A stretch of DNA of 64,000 nucleotides from Parabacteroides sp. AM08-6 (GTDB lineage Bacteria > Bacteroidota > Bacteroidia > Bacteroidales > Tannerellaceae), in the NCBI RefSeq assembly GCF_003473295.1, contig NZ_QRMP01000015.1:16760-80759 (forward strand). The letters run 5' to 3'. The position numbers were made by a program, and so were the translations under genes. Position 1 is the first letter of the stretch. The number at the start of each line of letters is the position of its first letter. Below are positions 16,992 through 26,552 of this stretch, one piece after another. The notes under the pieces were generated by a model that worked only from the letters and a program-made list of their open reading frames with translations, did not search any database and was not told where the DNA came from.

Positions 16992-18287
16992 TTATTCATA
17001 ATGCAAAGCTTCGGCTGGTGCCATCTTCGAAGCTTTATCGGCCGGAATCCAGATAGCTACAACTAAAGCGGCTCCCAACAACAACCAAGTTAAACAATTC
17101 GTAATAATAAATCGTAGGATTGTACGGTCAGGCAGGTAAGAAACGAATCCGTGATTTCCGTTATCTCCTAATGTATCAATCATACCCGCATAAACGAACT
17201 GCCCTTCGATAAACATGGCCGGAAGAACCACGACAGACAACAACGCAAAACCTTCCATAAACAAAAGTTTGCGAATATCGGCACGTGTAGAACCCATTGC
17301 CATACGTAGACCAATCTCTTCACGCCGTACCCGCAAACGATACCAAAATGTACCCATCACACATAACATTATATTGAAAAGGAAGAACAATAACATAGCC
17401 GTCCGAATACGAATTCCGCTCGTCATACCAAACTCAAAATCCGTATCAAGACTGATTTTCGAATATGATTGTATACCTTTCAAATAAAAATTGCCGATAC
17501 GTAACTCACGTCCCATCGCTTCCTTGAAAGATTCCAAGAACTGAGTATCGGAAAGCGTTTCGCGGCTACGGACTGCTATTTCCATATTTCTTATATTATT
17601 ACTATTGGCACGTTCAGCCTTATAAAAAGCAATTTGAAGACGCTCATAATCAAATCGTTTAATATCCCCGACAACACCTTTCACCACATAAATGCCGTCT
17701 TTAGACCAGCTGTTTTCTATTTCCATTCCTATTATCTGCCCATCCGGAGCCAATATAGTCTGTCCCCAAGCAGAGACGACCATACTTTTGGGCTCAGACC
17801 AGTCAAAATCTTGTGCGGAAACAGGCTTTCCATCTGAAGTAGTATAGTGGAATACTTTAAAAAAGTCCGTTCTCGGATCAAAAAACACCATCTGTCCATT
17901 GGCTTCGCGAGTAGTATCTTTTACGCTTCTGTAGCTACGTCCCCAGTAACTACCCCCACCTGGTGTACATGACCTGTTAACAACAGCAATCGCTTCCACC
18001 CCTTCATAATGGCGGATACGGTCAAGGATACGGTCGTAATTGGCATCAACAGCCTCCGGACTGCTCTCAGCCGGCTGATAGTCCGGATGCGCTTCCGGCA
18101 ATATACCCATATCGACCTGCCAAGTATGACTAAGGTCACGACAGGTAGGAATACTTTTATTATACTCCAACACAAAGAAATAATCCGTTATATACCATAA
18201 CAGACAAAATATCAACAACAACTCCACCACCACCCAAGCATTTGCCCGGCGCCGGTTCCATAACTGAATAAAAACCTGTCTTATCAT
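16992..18287 (-). CDS. FtsX/MacB-like ABC transporter permease (second of pair)
   Basis: 431 aa. One membrane segment near the N-terminus (about 20-40), a large extracytoplasmic MacB-PCD-like domain (about 45-290), and three C-terminal membrane segments (about 300-320, 345-370, 400-420) with the FtsX-type RREEIGLRMAMGSTRADI and the final PADKASKMAPAEALHYE. It is the last gene of the HlyD-ATPase-permease-permease operon, 8 bases after its partner permease. The two permeases likely form a heterodimer. Substrate unknown. Confidence 0.93.
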   Translation of the reverse strand: MIRQVFIQLWNRRRANAWVVVELLLIFCLLWYITDYFFVLEYNKSIPTCRDLSHTWQVDMGILPEAHPDYQPAESSPEAVDANYDRILDRIRHYEGVEAIAVVNRSCTPGGGSYWGRSYRSVKDTTREANGQMVFFDPRTDFFKVFHYTTSDGKPVSAQDFDWSEPKSMVVSAWGQTILAPDGQIIGMEIENSWSKDGIYVVKGVVGDIKRFDYERLQIAFYKAERANSNNIRNMEIAVRSRETLSDTQFLESFKEAMGRELRIGNFYLKGIQSYSKISLDTDFEFGMTSGIRIRTAMLLFFLFNIMLCVMGTFWYRLRVRREEIGLRMAMGSTRADIRKLLFMEGFALLSVVVLPAMFIEGQFVYAGMIDTLGDNGNHGFVSYLPDRTILRFIITNCLTWLLLGAALVVAIWIPADKASKMAPAEALHYE

Positions 18288-18295
18288 AACTTTAC

Positions 18296-19597
18296 TTATT
18301 TAGCATTTAATGAATAAATAATATGCCGATGCGCAGCTCTCCAAGCCGGTATCAAAGAGGAAAGCAGATTCAACAAAAAGCAAACTACAAGAGCGATGCA
18401 GAATACTTGCCAATTCATTAACATAGACGGCGTAAACACCACGTCGGTCCCTTCCGGTAATATATCTATAAATGAGGCCCCAATCTGTAGCACCCAACTA
18501 CGTGTCACGTAAAGCAATAAATAAGAGAATAATAGCCCAAAGAGACCTCCAAGCAAAGTAAAAAGGAAATTTTCTGAAATAACTTGCCGCATCAATACTC
18601 CCACCGGAGCACCGAAAGCCCGACGTATTCCCATTTCCGCCAATCGTCTTTCCATCCTCGAGTCAGCCATACCGGAAAGGCTTACAGCCGGCACCAACAA
18701 CAGGATAAGGAGTATCAAACTATATGTCAATAATAATTTCCCATATTCCGGAACATCGTTACTCCAATAACGGAAAATTGTTTGCCATTGTTTGTCGGGC
18801 TGGCCTAAGATAGAAAACTCCACTCCCTCTTCTAATGTTTGGCTATAACGACGCACATTGTTTTCCGCTTCTTCTTTAAGCACATCGAGATTGGTTCCGG
18901 GAGCGGCCAATATATAAGCCCTAAAACCGCCTAACGAACCTGTTGAATCATTTTTCTTATCCGGAGCATAATCATCTCTTGCCGTATACGGGATATAAAG
19001 AAGGGCATAGGTATCAGGGGTCACTAACGAAGCTTCCTGTACCACCCCACAAACCCGGTAAGGGACAAAATCCATCATGACATAACGCCCTACAGCATCG
19101 ACAGTACCGAAAAGCCTGCGTGCCAAACTACCGGCTATAACAGCCGTACGCAACCCGGACTGATAATCGGCAACAGTAAAAGCCTGTCCGGAAAGAAAAC
19201 GAAAATGAAATACTCGCCAAAAATCTGTATTCACAAACCGAGCCGTCACTGGTATCTGTTCAGGGCTACCCTCAGGTTGTACCTCTGCATCGGTGGGATA
19301 AGACTCCATAATGCCCAAAACTTCCATCCCTTTAAGAGAACCGAAACAGGTTTTAATAACATATTCGGAAAGGGAAGAACTAGTAGTGCTATCTCCCGAC
19401 CTCACTATTCCACTCTTAGCAATCAGCATCCTATCCCGATTCGTTTCCGGATAAATGTTAGCTACCTTCATATAAAATACGATAGACAACACCATCACCA
19501 TCGAAACCGACAGTCCCGTGCCAATAATGTAAATTATACTGAACAGTTTTTCCTGCCGTATCAGATTCCACGCTTGTTTGAAATATTGTTTATACAT
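18296..19597 (-). CDS. FtsX/MacB-like ABC transporter permease (first of pair)
   Basis: 433 aa with the same layout as its neighbour: membrane segment at about 18-42, extracytoplasmic domain to about 285, then three C-terminal membrane segments. The FtsX signature appears as RRLAEMGIRRAFGAPVGVL and the C-terminal IPAWRAAHR. The sequence is clearly diverged from the second permease. It follows the ATPase gene by 32 bases. Confidence 0.93.
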   Translation of the reverse strand: MYKQYFKQAWNLIRQEKLFSIIYIIGTGLSVSMVMVLSIVFYMKVANIYPETNRDRMLIAKSGIVRSGDSTTSSSLSEYVIKTCFGSLKGMEVLGIMESYPTDAEVQPEGSPEQIPVTARFVNTDFWRVFHFRFLSGQAFTVADYQSGLRTAVIAGSLARRLFGTVDAVGRYVMMDFVPYRVCGVVQEASLVTPDTYALLYIPYTARDDYAPDKKNDSTGSLGGFRAYILAAPGTNLDVLKEEAENNVRRYSQTLEEGVEFSILGQPDKQWQTIFRYWSNDVPEYGKLLLTYSLILLILLLVPAVSLSGMADSRMERRLAEMGIRRAFGAPVGVLMRQVISENFLFTLLGGLFGLLFSYLLLYVTRSWVLQIGASFIDILPEGTDVVFTPSMLMNWQVFCIALVVCFLLNLLSSLIPAWRAAHRHIIYSLNAK

Positions 19598-19629
19598 AAC
19601 ATTCTTTTATTTTGAGGTTAACTTTACAC

Positions 19630-20295
19630 CTACATAACCTGTCTGCCGTCAAAGAAGCGTACCGTCCGATTCGTTTGCTGCGCTTGTGCTTCATTGTGGG
19701 TCACCATTACGATAGTACGGCCGTCTTCCTTGTTTAATTTATGTAATAAATCCATCACTTCAATACCCATTTTAGAGTCCAGATTACCGGTCGGTTCATC
19801 GGCAAGGATTATCTCCGGATTGCCGACAATGGCACGGGCAATAGCCACACGCTGACATTGTCCACCGGAAAGCTGAGTCGGGAAGTGGCGCATACGATGC
19901 GAAAGTCCGACCTTTTCAAGTACGGCAACAGCAGTGGCACGGCGTTCTTTGGCACTTACTTTGCGATAAAGAAGAGGAAGCTCCACATTATCCAATACAT
20001 TCAAGGAATTTATCAGATGGAAAGATTGAAAGACAAAGCCCAATTTCTGATTGCGAAACATAGCAAGTTGCTTATCGTTCATATTAACAATGTTGGTTCC
20101 GTCAATCTCCACAGTGCCTGCCGTCGGAGCATCGAGCAGGCCGATAATATTCAAAAGAGTAGATTTTCCACAACCGGAAGGCCCCATAATACTCAGGAAC
20201 TCACCTTTTCCGACAGTCAGATTCACGTTCTCCAATGCGACCGTTTCAATGTCTTTCATACGGTATACTTTTTCCAGATTTGTAAGTGTAATCAT
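19630..20295 (-). CDS. ABC transporter ATP-binding protein (LolD/MacB-type)
   Basis: 221 aa ATPase energising the two FtsX-type permeases. Walker A GPSGCGKST, Q-loop FVFQSFHLI, signature LSGGQCQRVAIARA, Walker B IILADEPTGNLD and H-loop VMVTHN are all intact. The length and the PTGNLDS motif fit the MacB/LolD/FtsE class that serves FtsX-like permeases. The gene lies 11 bases downstream of the HlyD-family adaptor, which carries the sigma-54 promoter. Confidence 0.97.
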   Translation of the reverse strand: MITLTNLEKVYRMKDIETVALENVNLTVGKGEFLSIMGPSGCGKSTLLNIIGLLDAPTAGTVEIDGTNIVNMNDKQLAMFRNQKLGFVFQSFHLINSLNVLDNVELPLLYRKVSAKERRATAVAVLEKVGLSHRMRHFPTQLSGGQCQRVAIARAIVGNPEIILADEPTGNLDSKMGIEVMDLLHKLNKEDGRTIVMVTHNEAQAQQTNRTVRFFDGRQVM

Positions 20296-20306
20296 TTTAG
20301 TAAAGT

Positions 20307-21554
20307 TTATTCGTTCAAATTCAATTTGTTTTTATCTTTATAAATAGCCATATCGGAAACAACGACTTGGTCACCTTCAATCAAGCCATCGATTACTTCC
20401 ACATATTCGAAGTTGCTATCTCCCAGCCGGACTTTCCGCTTGATGAGCTGGTTACCGTTCACGACAAAAAGCTCATATTCGCCTTTTCCCTGATAATAAG
20501 ATGAATTGGCAATGCGAAGCACATCATCTTTTACGGCATTCATGACATAAACATCCGTTTTCAAGCCGGAACGAAGACGAAAGTGATTGTCCTCCCTGAG
20601 TTGCACTGTAAAGGAAATCACTCCGTTTCTGGACAAAGGAGTAACTTCGCTTACCACCCCTTCCAGCTTATCATTTCCTATCTTAACAACGGTTTTACTG
20701 CCTGTGGCAATACGGTCACCATAGGTATCGGCAATCTCACCCTCTATCTTGAAATGGGATAAGTCTGAAATGACGGCCACTTGCGTACCTTGTCCTGCCA
20801 AAGAACCTATTTCGTTGTTGATATAAGTCAGGATTGCCTTGCGCGGAGAACGGATTTGGGCATCTTCAAGAGTACGACGAGTCTCAGCCAAGCTTTTACG
20901 GAAAATGTTTAATTCCAGTTCCTTTACTTTCAGGTCGGCATCTACCAAAGCCTGTTCGTTTTCGTATTTTTGTTCGTCTTCCTTGAGTTTGAGAAGGCTC
21001 ACATTATAATCGAGTTCCACTTGGCGTACCTTGTCTGTTGTGCCGGCTCCCAAACTATCAAGATAGCGTTCGTTACGGAGTTCGACGGCCTTACGGTCCA
21101 GTTCCATACGGGAAACCTTCAGGTTCATTTCCATTTCAGACAATTTATTATGATTAATGACGCGTTGTTGCTGGAGTTGGAGACTTTTCATCTGTTCCTC
21201 GTCGAGCTGTTTATTATATTCCGTCTCTGCACTTTGTAAATCGAGCTTAAGGATAGGAGTACCTACGTCCACAGAGTCCCCCCCTTTTTTATACACTTCC
21301 ACAATACGGGAATTAATAGGTGAAGTTATAATTTCTTCGAAGGCGGGGACCACTTTTCCGGAAGCGTTGACCGAGACTTCAATCACTCCTTTATCGACAG
21401 TAGAAAAGGTCAAATCTTTCCGTTTCAGGCTGGTTTGAAGCATAGAAATCACCAAGACAACAACTGCAATGACACCTCCCGCCACCGCTCCAATCTTGAG
21501 AAATTGCTTTCGCTGTTCTTTCCTTTGTTGCTCTTTTGATATCTCTCTGTCCAT
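20307..21554 (-). CDS. HlyD/MacA-type periplasmic adaptor of ABC exporter
   Basis: 415 aa. The start at 21554 (MDREISKEQQRKEQRKQFLK) is chosen because the sigma-54 promoter lies 26 bases upstream of it; an in-frame ATG at 21656 would lie upstream of that promoter. A membrane anchor is at about residues 18-40, then the lipoyl halves, a long coiled-coil hairpin (about 105-225) and the beta-barrel. It begins the operon HlyD-ATPase-permease-permease and should connect the permeases to a TolC-type channel. Confidence 0.95.
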   Translation of the reverse strand: MDREISKEQQRKEQRKQFLKIGAVAGGVIAVVVLVISMLQTSLKRKDLTFSTVDKGVIEVSVNASGKVVPAFEEIITSPINSRIVEVYKKGGDSVDVGTPILKLDLQSAETEYNKQLDEEQMKSLQLQQQRVINHNKLSEMEMNLKVSRMELDRKAVELRNERYLDSLGAGTTDKVRQVELDYNVSLLKLKEDEQKYENEQALVDADLKVKELELNIFRKSLAETRRTLEDAQIRSPRKAILTYINNEIGSLAGQGTQVAVISDLSHFKIEGEIADTYGDRIATGSKTVVKIGNDKLEGVVSEVTPLSRNGVISFTVQLREDNHFRLRSGLKTDVYVMNAVKDDVLRIANSSYYQGKGEYELFVVNGNQLIKRKVRLGDSNFEYVEVIDGLIEGDQVVVSDMAIYKDKNKLNLNE

Positions 21555-21579
21555 ATTTATTTTTATTTTGTGTTTTAGA

Positions 21580-21596
21580 GGCAAACTCCGTGCCAA
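21580..21596 (-). promoter_or_regulatory. Sigma-54 (-24/-12) promoter of the HlyD-ABC operon
   Basis: On the minus strand the sequence is TTGGCACGGAGTTTGCC, an exact match to YTGGCACG-N4-TTGC. The start codon at 21554 is about 27 bases past the -12 element, as in the TolC-like gene. Confidence 0.93.
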
Positions 21597-21635
21597 AAAT
21601 ATAAACAGCTGATTCTGTGTAAACTTCCGGAAAAT

Positions 21636-21663
21636 ACAGTGTTCAATATCGGACACTGTGTTC
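21636..21663. promoter_or_regulatory. Upstream activator site of the HlyD-ABC operon
   Basis: ACAGTGT at 21636-21642 and ACACTGT at 21653-21659 are inverted repeats. The second lies within CGGACACTGTGTTC (21650-21663), the reverse complement of the 14-mer found upstream of the TolC-like gene. It is 54 bases upstream of the -24 element, versus 55 there. Confidence 0.8.
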
Positions 21664-21728
21664 GTTTTTGTACAAAACTTTTCTTGTCCGGCTCTTGTTT
21701 TCTCGTTACAACTAAAAAAAATAGACTT

Positions 21729-22580
21729 ATGAACGCTAAAATTTCAGTCTTGACAAGCTTTGCCTGTTTTATCCTGCTTCTGGCAGGGTGTAGCAGAGAT
21801 AATGAAAACATTCCCGGTGGCATCGAACCACCTAAAACGATTCTGGATGCTTTCAATCTGAAGTACCCGGAAGCGACCGATACGGAATGGACGGTCGATG
21901 ACGATTATTATGTCATCGGATTTAAGAATAATCATCTCGATAATAAGGCTTGGTTCAGTCATACCGGTGTATGGGCTATGATTAAAACAGACCTGCCACT
22001 CAACCAACTGCCTGAAGCCATCTCCGCTTCTATCCGGCAAAGCAATTACGCCGATTGGCTAATAGAAGAAGTCGATACGATTGGACGTGCCGGTATGGGT
22101 ACTATCTACAAGGTGGAAGTAGAAAAAGGGAAACAGGAAACAGACCTATATTATACGGTGTACGGCAATCTGATTAAAGCTATCGACGATGCAGTTAATC
22201 AGGAGGATATTCCTATTGTCGTTCCGGACAAGATTGCCAACCTGATGGAAGTCACTTTTGCCGGTGCGGAATTATTGGATATCGAAAAACAAACTTTCGA
22301 CGTAAAGCTGGCAATATTAGATAAAACTGTTTTTAAAACCGTTCTATTGAATGAAGAATATTCTTGGCAAAGTACAACTTGGCAACTTTCGGAAAAGGAA
22401 GTACCGGCTACCATCTTAGAAAGTTTTAATGCTTCAGAATATAGCCATGATAAAATAACACATATATACATCTATACAGATGCCGACGGAGCTTTTTACA
22501 AATTCAGTGTCATCCATAACGGACAGGAGGTTACAGTAACATTCGATGTATTTGGAAATATCGTTTCAATGCCTTCCTAA
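21729..22580 (+). CDS. PepSY-like (PF11396-type) lipoprotein
   Basis: 283 aa. The start is at MNAKISVLTS (21729); a longer in-frame ORF from 21639 would read through the activator site. Lipobox LLLAGC gives Cys21. The mature protein contains two copies of the PepSY-like/BLIP-like fold common in Bacteroidales: ILDAFNLKYPEATDTEWTVD (about 38-57) begins the first, ATILESFNASEYSHDKIT the last strand-helix unit. Such proteins are periplasmic and of unknown role. It is divergent from the sigma-54-driven ABC operon, but its own promoter was not identified. Confidence 0.82.
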   Translation: MNAKISVLTSFACFILLLAGCSRDNENIPGGIEPPKTILDAFNLKYPEATDTEWTVDDDYYVIGFKNNHLDNKAWFSHTGVWAMIKTDLPLNQLPEAISASIRQSNYADWLIEEVDTIGRAGMGTIYKVEVEKGKQETDLYYTVYGNLIKAIDDAVNQEDIPIVVPDKIANLMEVTFAGAELLDIEKQTFDVKLAILDKTVFKTVLLNEEYSWQSTTWQLSEKEVPATILESFNASEYSHDKITHIYIYTDADGAFYKFSVIHNGQEVTVTFDVFGNIVSMPS

Positions 22581-22595
22581 AAGGACAAAAACACC

Positions 22596-22642
22596 ATCGG
22601 TCAGGAGCACCAAACACATTGGAACAAGTGCCCCTAACCGAT
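22596..22642. terminator. Bidirectional hairpin between convergent genes
   Basis: A 15-bp stem with G-T pairs (ATCGGTCAGGAGCAC / GTGCCCCTAACCGAT) with a 17-base loop. It separates the PepSY-like gene from the GH2 gene, whose stops face each other. No long T-run follows. Confidence 0.6.
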
Positions 22643-22650
22643 AACATTTA

Positions 22651-25155
22651 TTATTCACTAATCAATTCTACCTCAGCACCTTTTACACCCGGTGCAGAGG
22701 CTTCAAGCACAATCACTCCCGGCCGTTCATCGGTCTGGACAATTGCTGTCAATTGACCTTTAAACAGAGACATTTGCGGAGCTTGGAACGATTCGAGGCA
22801 AGAAGGGTCACCATTTGCCGCTGCACGATACGAACCATTTCCACGGACATGGAATTTCACCTTCTGACTAGCTTCCGGACAGAGGTTACCTTCTTTATCG
22901 ACCACCCGGACCAAAATAAAAGAAAGGTCCTTGCCATCCGCTTTTAAACGATTGCGGTCGGCAATCAGTTCGATGTGATGCGGTTTACCGGCAGTATGTA
23001 CTTCTTCTTCGGCGACAGCATTCCCATCCTTGTCGTAAGCAACAACTTTCAGTGTACCAGGTTCATACCGGGTATCCATCCACATCAAGCGATAACGTTT
23101 CTGGCGTTCAAGACTTTTTTGAGCAGCTTCGGTATAACTGCTGTCAATATCGATAGACAAATCTTTCGTTCGTTTTCCCTGACTTTTTCCATTGATAAAG
23201 AGTTCGGCGGAAGGATAGTTCGTGTAAACAAAAACGGGAGTCACTTCACCTTCGCGTCCCGGCCATGTCCAGTGCGGGAGGATATGTAAAGTCCTCTCCG
23301 CCTTATTCCAATGACTGCGATACAAGTAATAACGGTCTTTTGGTATACCGGCAAGATCGATGATACCGAACAGGGAACTATGGCTTGGCCAATCAGTATA
23401 ATAAGGAGTCGGTTCGCCCAGATAATCGAAGCCTGTCCATACAAATTCGCCAATACAATAAGGCAAGTCTTCATGCTGGATAAAATCATCTTCGGGCAAA
23501 TTGGACCAACTACAATGTTCCACATCATAAGAAGAACTCTGATGATCATCGTATTTGGCCATCGCTTTCCGTTCTACCGGAAATTTATATACACCGCGGG
23601 AACTGACAGTCGAAGCAGTTTCACTCCCCAAGATAATCTGTTGCGGTAGCTTCCTGTAATTTTCTTGATATTTGAACGGACGATAGTTGAAACCCGCCAC
23701 ATCCATGACGGCAGCAAAGTTGTTATTGACAACGGCATCGGGAGCATCCATCCCTTGTGTAACAGGACGTGTCGGGTCTTCACGATGACAGATATCCTGC
23801 AACATTTTAGCAATCTTGCAATCACCCTCGTTCCATTGATTAGGTACTTCGTTTCCAATACACCACATCACCACACTGGGATTATTCCGGAAATTATGTA
23901 TCAAGTTTGTCAAATCTTTTTCCGCCCATTCGTCGAACAGCAAATTGTAGCCGTTCTTACATTTCGCCACATTCCACTCGTCAAAGCTCTCGGCCATAAT
24001 CATCATTCCCATTTCATCGCAAGCACGAACCAGCTCGGGAGCAGGCATATTGTGAGAGGTCCGGATAGCATTACATCCCATATCTTTCAGGATACGAATC
24101 TGGCGGCGGATGGCAGCATCATTTACGGCAGCACCCAACGGACCTAAATCGTGATGATTACAAACTCCTTTAAAAACCGTCTTCTCTCCATTCAGGAAAA
24201 AGCCTTTTCCCGGAACGATTTCAATGGAACGCACCCCAAATGGGGTCGTGTAAATATCTTTCAGCTCTTCGCCTTCATACAAACGGGTTTCAACACTATA
24301 TAACACCGGAGAGGCAGGCGACCACAAGGAAGGCTGACGAAGCACAAAATCCTGGCTTGCCTGGTTATCACTGTATTGGATTTGTGAAAGTGGAGTACGC
24401 AAAGAGGTTAACCGCTGATGATTCGGATTCCAAATGCTGGTCTCCACACTATATTTATCAAGGTCTGCACCTTCCGGCAATACTACTTGTGTACGGACAT
24501 TCACTTTTGCGAAGTCCTTATTCACGGTCGGAGTAGTCACATAAGTTCCCCACACCGGGATATGGGCCTCTTCTGTTACAATCACATGCACGTTCCGGTA
24601 GAGTCCGGCTCCGGGATACCAACGGGAAGACTCCGGCAGATTTTCGAGACGAACGGCCAAGGTATTCTTCTCCCCCGGCTTCAGATACTTCGTAATGTCA
24701 AAATGAAAGGAATTATATCCATAGGGCCAATAACCGACTTTCTGCCCGTTTACATAGACATTAGCATGGCTCATTGCCCCGTCAAACAGGATTGTAGCCC
24801 GTTTACCGGAAGCAAACTGTGGCACTTCAAATTCAGTACGATACCACCCCGTACCGACAAAAGGCAGACCACCGGTACGTCCGGCATGTTCCATCGCCTC
24901 TTTTTGTCCATCTTGCGAGATAGCCACTTCCTGTTTATCGTTTTGGGAGTTAAACGGGCCGTAAATGGCCCAATCGTGCGGGACAGTTACAGATTGCCAC
25001 TTACTGTCATCGAAAGCCGGCTTTATAAACTCTTCACTGTCTTCGCGGGTAAATTTCCAGTTTTTTTCCAGCAGGAACTCGTTCCGAACCTGTGCCGTCA
25101 GAACCGACATCCAGCCAAACAAGCCTAATAATGCGATAAAATAGATTCTTTTCAT
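22651..25155 (-). CDS. Glycoside hydrolase family 2 protein (beta-galactosidase-like), secreted
   Basis: 834 aa with a signal peptide (about 1-21, cleavage after LTAQ). The order is GH2 sugar-binding domain (from about 30; SVTVPHDWAIYGPF), Ig-like domain, TIM barrel, then a DUF4982-like domain (VYTNYPSAELFINGKSQGKR) and a C-terminal Ig-like domain. Catalytic residues are visible: acid/base Glu436 in MWCIGNEVP and nucleophile Glu570 in IGEFVWTGFDYLG. It stands alone, with no SusCD pair nearby, so the substrate (beta-galactoside, beta-glucuronide or other) cannot be named. Confidence 0.93.
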   Translation of the reverse strand: MKRIYFIALLGLFGWMSVLTAQVRNEFLLEKNWKFTREDSEEFIKPAFDDSKWQSVTVPHDWAIYGPFNSQNDKQEVAISQDGQKEAMEHAGRTGGLPFVGTGWYRTEFEVPQFASGKRATILFDGAMSHANVYVNGQKVGYWPYGYNSFHFDITKYLKPGEKNTLAVRLENLPESSRWYPGAGLYRNVHVIVTEEAHIPVWGTYVTTPTVNKDFAKVNVRTQVVLPEGADLDKYSVETSIWNPNHQRLTSLRTPLSQIQYSDNQASQDFVLRQPSLWSPASPVLYSVETRLYEGEELKDIYTTPFGVRSIEIVPGKGFFLNGEKTVFKGVCNHHDLGPLGAAVNDAAIRRQIRILKDMGCNAIRTSHNMPAPELVRACDEMGMMIMAESFDEWNVAKCKNGYNLLFDEWAEKDLTNLIHNFRNNPSVVMWCIGNEVPNQWNEGDCKIAKMLQDICHREDPTRPVTQGMDAPDAVVNNNFAAVMDVAGFNYRPFKYQENYRKLPQQIILGSETASTVSSRGVYKFPVERKAMAKYDDHQSSSYDVEHCSWSNLPEDDFIQHEDLPYCIGEFVWTGFDYLGEPTPYYTDWPSHSSLFGIIDLAGIPKDRYYLYRSHWNKAERTLHILPHWTWPGREGEVTPVFVYTNYPSAELFINGKSQGKRTKDLSIDIDSSYTEAAQKSLERQKRYRLMWMDTRYEPGTLKVVAYDKDGNAVAEEEVHTAGKPHHIELIADRNRLKADGKDLSFILVRVVDKEGNLCPEASQKVKFHVRGNGSYRAAANGDPSCLESFQAPQMSLFKGQLTAIVQTDERPGVIVLEASAPGVKGAEVELISE

Positions 25156-25241
25156 TCGTATTTAGTGTTTTTGTAGTTTTTAGCAAGGCAAAAATAACTA
25201 AATTTGTAACCTTTACAAACTAAATCTACAGATTATAAAAC

Positions 25242-26552
25242 ATGTTGTTACAATTAGCATTCGTATTAATCGCAATTATCATCGGCGCTCGCCTGGGAGG
25301 TATCGGTCTAGGTGTATTGGGAGGCTTAGGACTGGCCGTGCTGACTTTCGTCTTCGGACTGGAGCCAACCTCTCCCCCTATCGATGTAATGCTAATGATT
25401 GTAGCGGTTATTGCAGCAGCCAGTTGTATGCAAGCAGCCGGTGGTTTGGACCTGATGGTGAAGTGGGCGGAAAAGCTGTTGCGTAAAAACCCTTCCAAGA
25501 TTACGATACTAAGCCCTTTAGTCACTTATATCTTTACTTTTATAGCCGGAACCGGCCATGTAGCTTATTCTGTTCTTCCGGTCATTGCGGAAGTAGCGAC
25601 AGAAACCAAAATACGTCCGGAACGCCCATTGGGAATCGCCGTGATTGCTTCCCAACAGGCCATTACCGCCAGCCCGATTTCAGCGGCTACCGTAGCTTTG
25701 TTGAGTATGCTGACCGGTAGTGGTTTCCAGGTTTCACTATTCAATATCCTGATGATTTCCGTTCCCTGTACATTAGCCGGTGTCCTGGCGGGAGCCTTCT
25801 ATTCACTACGGGTCGGAAAAGAACTGAAAGACGATCCGGAATATCAAAGACGCTTGGCAAACGGAGAATTTACAGTCGAGAAGTTCCATTCGCAGGACGT
25901 CCGGAACCATCGGGCTGCCGGTTTATCGGTCGCGATTTTTATTCTGGCAACTATCGGGATTATCTTGTTTGGTTCCATTGAAAGTATTCGTCCGGTATTT
26001 AGCGGGAAGCCATTGTCGATGGCTGCTATTATTGAGATTTTAATGCTTTCGGCGGCAGCTATCATTCTGTTGGCAACACGTACGGATGGTATCAAAGCGG
26101 TACAAGGCTCTGTCTTCTCCGCCGGGATGCAAGCGGTAGTCGCCATTTTTGGGATTGCTTGGATGGGCGACACGTTTATCGGAGGAAATATGGCTGAGTT
26201 GAAAGGTTCTATCGAACAGGTCGTGACACAGATGCCTTGGCTGTTCGGAATTGCCCTTTTCCTGATGTCCATTTTACTATTCAGCCAAGCTGCTACTATC
26301 CGTGCATTACTCCCGTTGGGACTGGCTCTGGGCATTTCTCCTTATATGCTGATTGCTCTCTTCCCGGCCGTAAACGGCTATTTCTTCATTCCGAACTACC
26401 CGACTGTTGTAGCAGCCATCAACTTCGACCGTACAGGAACGACCCATATCGGGAAATACATCCTGAATCATTCGTTTATGATGCCGGGACTGATTGCAAC
26501 CGGGGTTTCAGTGGGGCTGGGACTATTAGTGATACAATTGCTATCGTTTTAA
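25242..26552 (+). CDS. dcuB: Anaerobic C4-dicarboxylate transporter (Dcu family)
   Basis: 436 aa inner-membrane protein with about ten hydrophobic segments. DcuA/DcuB hallmarks include GLEPTSPPIDVMLMIVAVIA, TFIAGTGHVAYSVLPVI, IGVI-type ASQQAITASPISAAT and NGYFFIPNYPTVVAAI. The family exchanges fumarate, malate or aspartate for succinate during anaerobic fumarate respiration, which fits a Bacteroidales metabolism. The DcuB label rather than DcuA is by overall resemblance. It is divergent from the GH2 gene. Confidence 0.93.
   Translation: MLLQLAFVLIAIIIGARLGGIGLGVLGGLGLAVLTFVFGLEPTSPPIDVMLMIVAVIAAASCMQAAGGLDLMVKWAEKLLRKNPSKITILSPLVTYIFTFIAGTGHVAYSVLPVIAEVATETKIRPERPLGIAVIASQQAITASPISAATVALLSMLTGSGFQVSLFNILMISVPCTLAGVLAGAFYSLRVGKELKDDPEYQRRLANGEFTVEKFHSQDVRNHRAAGLSVAIFILATIGIILFGSIESIRPVFSGKPLSMAAIIEILMLSAAAIILLATRTDGIKAVQGSVFSAGMQAVVAIFGIAWMGDTFIGGNMAELKGSIEQVVTQMPWLFGIALFLMSILLFSQAATIRALLPLGLALGISPYMLIALFPAVNGYFFIPNYPTVVAAINFDRTGTTHIGKYILNHSFMMPGLIATGVSVGLGLLVIQLLSF

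Noticed and set aside
21639..21728. Upstream in-frame extension of the PepSY-like lipoprotein
   Set aside because: The lipobox signal peptide starts cleanly at 21729 and the extension overlaps the activator site.
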